Virus record (IMG/VR): IMGVR_UViG_3300029787_000238
Span: 1-28,775 of that record
Length of the DNA: 28,775 bases
Direction: 5' to 3' (one strand)
Source of the DNA: a virus
Below, in pieces: positions 22,827 to 28,775 of the stretch (position 1 is its first letter; the number at the start of each line of letters is the position of its first letter). A model generated the notes under the pieces. The model did no database searches. It had not been told where the DNA came from and saw only the letters and a list, made by a program, of their open reading frames with translations. The translations under genes and the position numbers were made by a program.

Positions 22827-23150
22827 TCAACTAACCTCCAATAAACTAGCAACAATGTGTAAACGGTTTGCTGTTGCTGCTGTTGCTTTTAAAATTTCGC
22901 CTTCTTCTAAAACTAATGGTGCTGTTAACAACTCGACTGTTGTATTCGCTCCAACAGCTTTAACTTTAAATAAACTAAAAACTGCTGCAGATGCACTTGT
23001 TAGTGTTAATGTTAGTGTATCGGCATTACCACTATCTTCAGAAGCCAAAATAGATTTAAAAACTGCAGTTGTTGCACTCGGACAAGTATACAAAGTTGTT
23101 GCATTCGTCGTTGTTAAATCTAATTTTGCATTCTTAAAGTTATTAGCCAA
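22827..23150 (-). CDS. Small beta-rich virion protein
   Basis: 107 residues, starting with TTG at 23150; no better ATG is available in frame. The sequence alternates Thr, Ala, Ser and hydrophobics (DLTTTNATTLYTCPS, SGNADTLTLTLTSAS, NTTVELLTAPLVLEEGEILK), the pattern of the small marine-phage virion proteins in which an NTT.ELLTxPLVLExGExLKAxAATANRLHxxxS motif recurs. It probably decorates the head or neck. It lies 1 base before the glycine-zipper gene and overlaps the 59-residue gene by 8 bases. Confidence 0.72.
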   Translation of the reverse strand: MANNFKNAKLDLTTTNATTLYTCPSATTAVFKSILASEDSGNADTLTLTLTSASAAVFSLFKVKAVGANTTVELLTAPLVLEEGEILKATAATANRLHIVASLLEVS

Positions 23151-23322
23151 TAAACCAACTCACTGCTTGGGAAGTATCTTCCGATGTTTTATTTGAAGAA
23201 GTCGTAGCGAAAAATGTTGCCTGTTTTTCTAACTCAATAGTGTTGTTGAGCCTTGCCATATAACTTTGATCATATTCTTTAGGAGGACTAGGCAACCTTA
23301 AAACTGCTGTTGGAGCACTCAT
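23143..23322 (-). CDS. Small virion-block protein, 59 residues
   Basis: ATG at 23322, stop TAA at 23145-23143. The start overlaps the stop of the 708-residue gene as ATGA. The opening APTAVLRLPSPPKEYDQSYM, with a Leu-Pro-Ser-Pro-Pro box and YMARL.NTIELE, resembles small proteins I recall between a large tail protein and the small beta-rich virion protein of marine phages. The C-terminus is Thr/Ser-rich and ends in a short aromatic tail. No function assigned. Confidence 0.7.
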   Translation of the reverse strand: MSAPTAVLRLPSPPKEYDQSYMARLNNTIELEKQATFFATTSSNKTSEDTSQAVSWFIG

Positions 23323-25445
23323 CTTAAACTGTCCTTCCTGCTGTTAACTCTAAAATCTCCTAATGACCAATCGTCTTGTGTACCAGAGCTATAAACTTTC
23401 ATACTTATCTGACGACCTTTTGCTCTGGTGCTTAGTTTAGTGGTAGTTGATGTAATAGTAAATGGTCCTTTTGTTACTTCTGTAGCATTCGGATATTTAC
23501 GAGTGTTAAGCTCTACATATAAATTAGTGTTTGCACTCATTGTAACATCAGGAATTATTTTATCAACTAAATATAAATTTTCACCTTCTTGTGTTAATTC
23601 TCTAGGTGAGCTTTCTATAAATGAGTTCATTGCTGATCCGTTGTCTGTAGTTCCTGTTTCATGATTATACAAAACACCTTCTTTGTCAAAAGCGAATGGA
23701 ACCTGCCTAAAACCGAAACTATCTGACCAAGCTGTTCGAGCTAAAGATCCAACCGTCCAAGCATTCTCAGCATAGTTATATGTTACATAGCTGTCTGGTT
23801 CTGGGTTAGTTTGATCTGCATTTTCACTAGGATAAAACCAAGTAACTTCTTTGAACTTCTTGTTGTGACCTACTACAGTCTTGTCTTGATACGATAATCT
23901 CATTCTGTCAAAAACAAAATATTGCACTGGGCAAGGCAACTCTTTTACAACACCATTATAGAAAAAGAAGTTTCGCTTACCCATCCAATAAATATCACCG
24001 TCTACATTCATCATTGTATTGATCCCTGCAGACCCTGCATTTGTGGCTAATAACCTAAAACTAAATGTAAATGGAGCACCTACAAACGTCATACCATAAA
24101 TAGCCTCATCTGTAGATATAATAGTTTCTTCACGAGCAGAAATCATTGACATAATTTTAGTGCCGATTTGTAGCCTTTGGTCTCCTGCTGTATTTGTAGC
24201 TGTTGGACCCCATATAGCAAAGTTCTCTTGAGTAGACCAACGCACAAGCATCTCATCTAAAGTTCCTGAAGACCCTCCTGTTGCTGCAACGTATGGGTCA
24301 GCACCTCCGCAAACGAAATGTCTATCAGGGAACGATACTGTAGAAACTCTAGAAATAGTAGGCACGCCAGTTGCGTCTGATTCGTCAGATATAAGTTCTG
24401 CTCTAGTTGTTACACCATCAGACGTATCCCAATAATATAATGCGCCATTACGAACCTGACACAAAACATCCTCTCCCCAAAGATTCAAACTCCAAGCTGA
24501 ACTCTCTAATCCAACATTAGATTCTGAAGCTGAACGTGCTGTTCCCCATGTGCTATCTCCCCAAGCTCCAACACCCCAACCTAAAGCTGGGTCAGCAGAT
24601 TGTATTCCTAATCCTGCTGCAGAGCCAATAAGATAATTAATTACAACAGCGTTCCCTCCCCCTGCAGAAACTGTAGAGGATGCTGCACTAGGAGCTGTAA
24701 ATGTAAATGTGTTTGTCGTTACAGCCGTTATTTGATAACCAGACCTCCTATTAAGTGTATCTGCTGTAATGCCACCAGTCGCTGTAGCACCATCAAAAAC
24801 AACAAAGTCACCTTTCAACGCACCATGCCCACTGTCTGTAACTGTTATTGTTGTGCTTGTATTTGATGTAGCAATCGGACCAATAAGAACTTGTGTAACT
24901 GTAGCACCACTATCATGAGCAGCAGCAGAGGTGCTGTTTGTTCCTCTCGTACAACCAGTCAGAGTTAACGTGCTAATGCCAGTATATGTTATAATTTCAG
25001 AACCTATTTTAATAACACCTGCTGTTTTAAATCCTGTAACACTTGTAAGATCAATTTCAGTTTCGCTATCATCTAAAGCTTCAGTTGTTGTTGTAGAAGA
25101 ATTTGTTTTATCCCTAAGAGGTGTAATATCATAAAGAGCATTATCTTGAATGATGTAAAGGTGATTGTGAGTCGAAACAACAATCCTATCTATACCATCA
25201 GAAATAGCTCGCCAAGGAATCATTCTCCTTGCGATGCCTTGTAAAGAAGTTTCAGTTGTCGAAGTAGTGCCGTCTGCATTTAAAGAATTAAAAACATCTT
25301 TTAGCCAACCACCTATTTTAGTCGGATAGCCATTACGGAAACGAACAAGATCTCCATCAACCCAAAATGGTCCATTTTTACCAGCAGCATATTCTGTGAT
25401 ATCTTTTACAATTCCTGGTTGAAATTTTAATAACTGTAAAGTCAA
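23319..25445 (-). CDS. Large tail/neck virion protein
   Basis: 708 residues, starting with TTG at 25445 (GGAG site upstream; TTGA overlap with the endolysin stop). The opening FQPGIVKDITEYAAGKNGPF with W.DGDLVRFR.GYP.KIGGW is typical of a phage tail/packaged-DNA-stabilising type of protein I recall from marine phages, possibly like P22 gp10. Residues about 135-195 form an insert with DxETEIDLTSVTGF...GVIKIGSEIITYTGI...GCTRGTNSTSAAAHDSGATVT, a beta-rich module found in several phage appendage proteins. The remainder is beta-rich. It should be part of the neck, nozzle or tail tube. Confidence 0.72.
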   Translation of the reverse strand: MTLQLLKFQPGIVKDITEYAAGKNGPFWVDGDLVRFRNGYPTKIGGWLKDVFNSLNADGTTSTTETSLQGIARRMIPWRAISDGIDRIVVSTHNHLYIIQDNALYDITPLRDKTNSSTTTTEALDDSETEIDLTSVTGFKTAGVIKIGSEIITYTGISTLTLTGCTRGTNSTSAAAHDSGATVTQVLIGPIATSNTSTTITVTDSGHGALKGDFVVFDGATATGGITADTLNRRSGYQITAVTTNTFTFTAPSAASSTVSAGGGNAVVINYLIGSAAGLGIQSADPALGWGVGAWGDSTWGTARSASESNVGLESSAWSLNLWGEDVLCQVRNGALYYWDTSDGVTTRAELISDESDATGVPTISRVSTVSFPDRHFVCGGADPYVAATGGSSGTLDEMLVRWSTQENFAIWGPTATNTAGDQRLQIGTKIMSMISAREETIISTDEAIYGMTFVGAPFTFSFRLLATNAGSAGINTMMNVDGDIYWMGKRNFFFYNGVVKELPCPVQYFVFDRMRLSYQDKTVVGHNKKFKEVTWFYPSENADQTNPEPDSYVTYNYAENAWTVGSLARTAWSDSFGFRQVPFAFDKEGVLYNHETGTTDNGSAMNSFIESSPRELTQEGENLYLVDKIIPDVTMSANTNLYVELNTRKYPNATEVTKGPFTITSTTTKLSTRAKGRQISMKVYSSGTQDDWSLGDFRVNSRKDSLR

Positions 25446-25951
25446 ATCATCTCCAAAGCTGTTTCTTTAGTTTCTTTATTTCGTCTAGTCCAACCACGAC
25501 CAAAAGTTTCGAAAGTTTTTAATTTTTCGTAAAAAGACTGCCTTTGATCATACATTCTTTCTACTAAAAACTCAGGCTTTTCATTCGCAATCATTTGTAA
25601 AGTTTTCGGACCAATGGCACCATCTTGTTTTGCTCCAACTATTTTTTGCATTGCTTTAGAAGCTCTCCCTGTACCAGAATTTACTGCCCAATCAAAAACA
25701 GACCAATCCGCACCACTAGGCAAGTTGTCGCACTTACATCTATCCCAATAGTTCTTTTTATATATAGGAGCAACATCATCTTGAGTTAAAGCACGCATCT
25801 CTGCCTCACTCGACTCTCTGCCAATCCATTTATCATAAACAGCTTTAGTAACTCCTAAATTTGTCATCCCTCCAGGATCTTTAGGATGATCTACAAAACC
25901 ACCTTCATGCTTCAAAAGCATTGTTAAACATTTATCGAAGTTCTGTTTCAT
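25442..25951 (-). CDS. Endolysin, GH108-type (N-acetylmuramidase)
   Basis: 169 residues. The opening MLLKHEGGFVDHPKDPGG, with catalytic Glu16, TNLGVTKAVYDKW, the DWSVFDWAVNSGTGRASKAMQ strand-helix, and DGAIGPKTLQ are characteristic of the GH108 plus PG_binding_3 architecture of phage lysozymes. It cleaves peptidoglycan to release progeny. No signal peptide is visible, so the adjacent 3TM-type holin presumably provides export. It overlaps the 708-residue gene at its 3' end. This is a second wall hydrolase, distinct from the SleB-like gene on the other strand. Confidence 0.92.
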   Translation of the reverse strand: MKQNFDKCLTMLLKHEGGFVDHPKDPGGMTNLGVTKAVYDKWIGRESSEAEMRALTQDDVAPIYKKNYWDRCKCDNLPSGADWSVFDWAVNSGTGRASKAMQKIVGAKQDGAIGPKTLQMIANEKPEFLVERMYDQRQSFYEKLKTFETFGRGWTRRNKETKETALEMI

Positions 25952-25955
25952 CTAC

Positions 25956-26258
25956 TCACTCTTTAAAAAAGTTTTCTACTTGCTCTAAAAGATCTGCTTT
26001 AGTTTTTCTTCTATCTAACTCTATACTATGCTCTCGCATAAAAAGCTCTAATTCTTTTTTAGTCATTCTTTTATAGTCTGGTACGATTGTTGTTTCTTCT
26101 GACACTGTAACAATTTCAGTTCCATTTATTTTTGCTAGAGCTTCAGCTTCAGTCATTGAAGGTGTTGGTAAACTTCTGCCACCTTTTACATATCGGAGAT
26201 TGTAAAGAGCTTCTCCATTGCTATTCTCTCCAACGTGAAACATTTCTATATCACTCAT
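25956..26258 (-). CDS. Small protein with C-terminal HeH/SAP-like domain
   Basis: 100 residues. The last 37 residues (about 62-98) read MTKKELELFMREHSIELDRRKTKADLLEQVENFF, the helix-extension-helix pattern of HeH/SAP/LEM-like DNA- or protein-binding domains. The first 60 residues are mixed and polar. In phage genomes, small HeH proteins sit in the virion or lysis block and their role is not fixed. It overlaps the holin gene by 4 bases (ATGA) and lies 4 bases before the endolysin. Confidence 0.75.
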   Translation of the reverse strand: MSDIEMFHVGENSNGEALYNLRYVKGGRSLPTPSMTEAEALAKINGTEIVTVSEETTIVPDYKRMTKKELELFMREHSIELDRRKTKADLLEQVENFFKE

Positions 26259-26656
26259 TTTGTTAATCCTTTCTGTTTCTCATATGTTCTAAGACCACCA
26301 ATACCTAGCATACCTAAAAGAACTGTCATTAAACTGCTCATATCGAACTCAGGCAATGGTGGGAGTTGTGCTCCTGTTAATGCTACAATAAATATAATTA
26401 ATGGAGAAAGAATAAAATGATACAATAAAGCAACTCCGCATATCCAACCCACGAAAGGTCTCCATCCACCTTTAAATAAACTGCCACTCGAGGCTTCTGC
26501 TTTATTAACTTCTATTTGAGCTAAAGCTATTTCTTGAGCGTGTTTGTCTGACATTGTAGCAATGTCGTGAGCCAACTTAGCTTTTTGATCTTTGTCCTCG
26601 ATAAATTTATCTAAAAGACCAGTCACTGGACCAACTAGAGTATTAATCAAGCTCAT
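26255..26656 (-). CDS. 3TM-type holin family protein
   Basis: 133 residues. A helical N-terminal part (VTGLLDKFIEDKDQKAKLAHD) is followed by GGWRPFVGW, the family box, then hydrophobic spans (ICGVALLYHFILSPLIIFIVALTG and SSLMTVLLGMLGIGGL) and a short basic C-terminus. This is the PF11351 layout. It should make the inner membrane permeable to the neighbouring endolysin at the end of infection. It overlaps the HeH and oxygenase genes by 4 bases each. Confidence 0.85.
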   Translation of the reverse strand: MSLINTLVGPVTGLLDKFIEDKDQKAKLAHDIATMSDKHAQEIALAQIEVNKAEASSGSLFKGGWRPFVGWICGVALLYHFILSPLIIFIVALTGAQLPPLPEFDMSSLMTVLLGMLGIGGLRTYEKQKGLTK

Positions 26657-27291
26657 TGTATTGCTCCTATATCGATGTTTCCTGATATAGATATACGTTG
26701 ACCTTTGCTCTCATAAAATGGAAAGACTTCGTGTTTCATTTCTGATGGGAACATTACCATGTAGCCTTCAGCTTCTTTTTCCATGTTATAAACAAATTGA
26801 GATACTCGACCCAATGAATTTGTGTAGTGAAATGCAAAGTTAGATATAGTGCCACTGGCATTAGATTCAGCACATATCGGAAGTTTCTTTTGCTCTGCGT
26901 AAGATGTAGGTATCTGCATCCATATAACAAAACTATAGACACCACTATGATCGTGGGGTGGATTAAACTCGTGTTTCTTTTGAAAGTTTACCCATAAACT
27001 TTCTAAGTTAAACCCTTCACCTTCTTTCATCGTGGTTCTCCAAGGAGCACCATACGATTCAATATGACTATTAATAAAGCTAGGCAAAATATCTTTCATA
27101 AAATCTGCGAGCAACGAAGAGTCTCCGTCTAACCGAATAGATGAGCTAATATTTCCTGCCAATTCACTTTTCATATCATCTGGTTTTTTCTTAGCTTCCT
27201 TTATAAGTTCCCAAAAATTTTTAATCATTTGTTCTGAGAGTTTTCCTTCTACTACTCCAATATTTGGTAAGCTTCTTTGTATAATTTCCAT
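26653..27291 (-). CDS. 2-oxoglutarate/Fe(II) oxygenase-like protein
   Basis: 212 residues. PPHDHSGVYSFVIWMQIP (His113, Asp114, His115) and MFPSEMKHEVFPF (His187) followed by QRISISGNI (Arg199) match the metal and 2-oxoglutarate positions of the PF13759-type oxygenases found in marine phages. The typical reaction is hydroxylation; the substrate is unknown and could be a protein, nucleic acid or small molecule. It has an AGGAAAGG ribosome site and sits next to the holin, unusual company for an oxygenase. Confidence 0.82.
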   Translation of the reverse strand: MEIIQRSLPNIGVVEGKLSEQMIKNFWELIKEAKKKPDDMKSELAGNISSSIRLDGDSSLLADFMKDILPSFINSHIESYGAPWRTTMKEGEGFNLESLWVNFQKKHEFNPPHDHSGVYSFVIWMQIPTSYAEQKKLPICAESNASGTISNFAFHYTNSLGRVSQFVYNMEKEAEGYMVMFPSEMKHEVFPFYESKGQRISISGNIDIGAIQ

Positions 27292-27319
27292 TGTCGAGCC
27301 TTTCCTCTAGGATTAAAAT

Positions 27320-27538
27320 TTACTCTACACCATAGCCTAGCATTGAATTTAAACCGAACACTTCAAATATCATAAAGCTAAACAATAATAATAGTATGCT
27401 CCATACAATCAACTTACCACTAAAATTAGTTGCTGATAATTTAATCGCAATTAATTCGTTGCCAAGAAAACGCAAACTAAGCTCAAACTCGTTTTGCTCG
27501 TTTTTAACTACAATGCCGTTCTTTTTTTCTTCTGTCAT
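27320..27538 (-). CDS. Single-span membrane protein
   Basis: 72 residues. A charged N-terminus (TEEKKNGIVVKNEQNEFEL) precedes one hydrophobic span (LIVWSILLLLFSFMIFEVFGL) near the C-terminus. It overlaps the SNase gene by 4 bases (ATGA). It is a candidate accessory lysis or membrane protein, in a stretch with several small membrane genes. Confidence 0.65.
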   Translation of the reverse strand: MTEEKKNGIVVKNEQNEFELSLRFLGNELIAIKLSATNFSGKLIVWSILLLLFSFMIFEVFGLNSMLGYGVE

Positions 27539-27918
27539 CTTTTAGACCTCAAATCGTCTAAATTTTTTTCTTTCTTACCTCCATCATATTCCCAAGCATA
27601 ACCTCTATAAATCATTTCTTCATTTATGTTTGTTTTCCCGCAAAATATCCAACCCAACATCCTGCCATATTTACCATCTTTTTCTGTTTTAACACTTAAC
27701 CCAGAAACTTCTCCGTCTTTTAACCTACGAGCAAGGAATTCTTTAGCTTCTATTCCCATAGCTTTTTCTTCAAGGTCTTTAGTTCTACTTTCTGGACTAT
27801 CAATCCCTGCTAAACGAACACGTTCTTTTTTAGAAAGACTAAAACCCAGATCAATAACAATGTCTATAGTGTCGCCATCAACTATTTTAACAATTTCTTT
27901 TATGGCGTATTCATACAT
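27535..27918 (-). CDS. Staphylococcal-nuclease-family (SNase/thermonuclease) protein
   Basis: 127 residues. The metal and phosphate ligands line up: D14 and D16 in VDGDTIDI, R35 in RVRLAGIDSPE with D40 and E43, and R86 in KYGRMLGWI. This is the full SNase active site. The protein ends soon after the YAWEYDGGKKEK stretch, the usual family ending. No signal peptide is present, so it should act inside the cell, possibly degrading host nucleic acid, or be carried in the virion. It lies among lysis-type membrane genes. Confidence 0.9.
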   Translation of the reverse strand: MYEYAIKEIVKIVDGDTIDIVIDLGFSLSKKERVRLAGIDSPESRTKDLEEKAMGIEAKEFLARRLKDGEVSGLSVKTEKDGKYGRMLGWIFCGKTNINEEMIYRGYAWEYDGGKKEKNLDDLRSKR

Positions 27919-28121
27919 TATTTATCGCTCTTTCCTGTAACATATCCTGCTACAATACCAACAACACCAACTAAAGCATTATTTAACAATCCTAATATAC
28001 CTTCATCAAAATCGCCACCATGTTCAGAAGCCATCATAAATTCATCTACAACAATAAGTGCAAGTAAGCCCATTAATCCGATAGCGAGTATCATAACAGT
28101 AATGTCTTTTAATCTGTTCAT
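27918..28121 (-). CDS. Two-span small membrane protein (holin-like)
   Basis: 67 residues. Two hydrophobic segments (ITVMILAIGLMGLLALIVVDEF and ILGLLNNALVGVVGIVAGYVTG) are joined by an acidic loop with a His/Gly pair, and the C-terminus is short and charged. The AGGAT ribosome site is present. The two-span form and position near the holin, endolysin and XhlA-like gene suggest a holin or antiholin. No direct evidence. Confidence 0.65.
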   Translation of the reverse strand: MNRLKDITVMILAIGLMGLLALIVVDEFMMASEHGGDFDEGILGLLNNALVGVVGIVAGYVTGKSDK

Positions 28122-28122
28122 T

Positions 28123-28311
28123 TTACATCCTATACAGTATTGCTAACAAAAGAAGAACAATTGAAGTAGCAGAGCCAATTGCCCAAGCTTCAATGCGCTT
28201 AATACGATTGTACAAATCTTTAAACTGAATATGTATCTCAGTCTCCAGAGCAACGACCCTTTTATCGATCTCTGCAACTTCAGTCGGTATTCCTGTTGAT
28301 TTAGCTCTCAT
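28123..28311 (-). CDS. XhlA-like coiled-coil/membrane protein
   Basis: 62 residues from the ATG at 28311, which overlaps the previous stop as TAATG; a longer frame upstream runs through that gene. A coiled-coil region (EIDKRVVALETEIHIQFKDL) is followed by one C-terminal span (AWAIGSATSIVLLLLAILY). This layout resembles the hemolysin XhlA family, an accessory to phage holins. Function is inferred from layout only. Confidence 0.6.
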   Translation of the reverse strand: MRAKSTGIPTEVAEIDKRVVALETEIHIQFKDLYNRIKRIEAWAIGSATSIVLLLLAILYRM

Positions 28312-28586
28312 TATCCTACAAATGCTTCCCCTGCTGATATTGCAGCATTTACAGCAGTCATGTCCTCTGAACCCCAATCGTCTAAAGCAACCATAACTTT
28401 AAGGTATCCCATTGAACGTGACACTCTAGCTTTCTTTTCGTTATGCGTCATATCATGTGCAAAATCAGCTTCTTCCGCATCACTGCCTTTATTGTGAGTA
28501 GCTATTACACTTGTAATAACATTAGCACCATCGAGCATTGCTGCATGATTTTGTGCCTTTAGTTCTGTTGTTCTTGCTTCAGCCAT
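28311..28586 (-). CDS. Unknown small protein of late region
   Basis: 91 residues with an AAGGAG ribosome site. It is rich in Ala, Asp, His and Met with a helical layout (DFAHDMTHNEKKARVSRSMG) and a glycine-ended C-terminus (AAISAGEAFVG). No motif identified. It starts 8 bases inside the tail-fibre gene and ends at the XhlA-like gene, within the same operon. Confidence 0.6.
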   Translation of the reverse strand: MAEARTTELKAQNHAAMLDGANVITSVIATHNKGSDAEEADFAHDMTHNEKKARVSRSMGYLKVMVALDDWGSEDMTAVNAAISAGEAFVG

Positions 28587-28775
28587 TGATTATCTCCTTT
28601 AATTGTTTGACTTCATTTGATAGCTCCTGAACGGCTCTTATTAGTGGGTGGATAAACATCTCTTGCGATATACGTTGTGAGCCATCATCTTCTTCTGACC
28701 AACCACCAAAGGTATCTACACCTGCCTTATCTAATGCTGCCTTTACTTCTTGAGCAACCATACCATGAAGTTTAA
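28579..28775 (-). CDS. C-terminus of tail fibre/spike with S74 intramolecular chaperone (5' end off window)
   Basis: The frame is open to the right edge; the visible 65 residues begin inside the protein (KLHGMVAQEVKAAL). The motif HGMVAQEV, then W...DDG.Q.IS..M...PLIRAVQELSNEVKQLK, is the C-terminal part of the Peptidase_S74 intramolecular chaperone that folds and then cleaves off trimeric phage fibres and spikes. The catalytic Ser/Lys would be further upstream, off the window. It identifies the upstream gene as a tail-fibre or spike protein. A start at 28761 would be an internal Met, not the real start. Confidence 0.82.
   Translation of the reverse strand, partial: KLHGMVAQEVKAALDKAGVDTFGGWSEEDDGSQRISQEMFIHPLIRAVQELSNEVKQLKEIING

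Noticed and set aside
1-28775. tRNA, integrase, repressor, CRISPR array, IS element, diversity-generating repeat
   Set aside because: None was seen by eye. A tRNA scan and integrase HMM search would settle it; the absence is consistent with a lytic phage but only part of the genome is shown.

Overview
The window looks like part of the genome of a lytic tailed phage (Caudoviricetes). The DNA is AT-rich and tightly packed, with most neighbouring genes overlapping by 1 to 16 bases or separated by a few. The family mix (phage DnaE, ThyX, DUF6378-like, SDR and VOC auxiliary genes, SleB-like hydrolase, PF13759-like 2OG oxygenase, virion proteins of marine type) suggests an uncultured marine phage of an AT-rich alphaproteobacterium such as SAR11 or a relative. 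The host is an inference. No integrase, repressor, tRNA, IS element or CRISPR array was seen.

Plus strand, 1 to about 14.9 kb: replication, nucleotide and auxiliary module. In order: the end of a probable primase/helicase-type protein, a UvrD-like helicase, two unknown proteins, an FAD/Rossmann protein overlapping thyX, a small HTH protein, a Cys/His-rich conserved phage protein, a PNKP-type HAD phosphatase, a DUF6378-like protein, an SDR oxidoreductase, a VOC-like protein, a DnaQ-like exonuclease, a 21-residue membrane ORF, a DnaE-type DNA polymerase, a cysteine-peptidase-like protein with a SleB-like wall hydrolase, a DUF6011-like zinc protein, an SNF2-like helicase and a VRR-NUC-like nuclease. 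Four sigma70-like promoters, all with 17-base spacers and a shared GAGAAAGGA leader, divide this module into transcription units. Three carry a nearly invariant 17-base box (ATAAGTNATTGTTTTTA) starting 32 or 33 bases upstream of the -35 hexamer.

Minus strand, about 14.9 kb to the right edge: virion and lysis module, transcribed right to left. From the right edge: the C-terminus of an S74-chaperone tail fibre or spike, a small unknown protein, an XhlA-like protein, two more small membrane proteins flanking a nuclease of the SNase family, a 2OG-Fe(II) oxygenase-like protein, a 3TM-type holin, a HeH-domain protein, a GH108-type endolysin, a large tail/neck-like protein, small virion proteins, a glycine-zipper protein, a GNAT acetyltransferase, three large probable virion or ejection proteins, and a set of small membrane proteins. 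One of these has a canonical EF-hand loop. Terminase, portal and capsid genes are not present and presumably lie beyond the right edge.

The two modules converge and overlap by 11 bases at 14915-14925, with no convincing terminator. Several small genes (21, 32, 50 and 59 codons) are supported by exact junctions with their neighbours.
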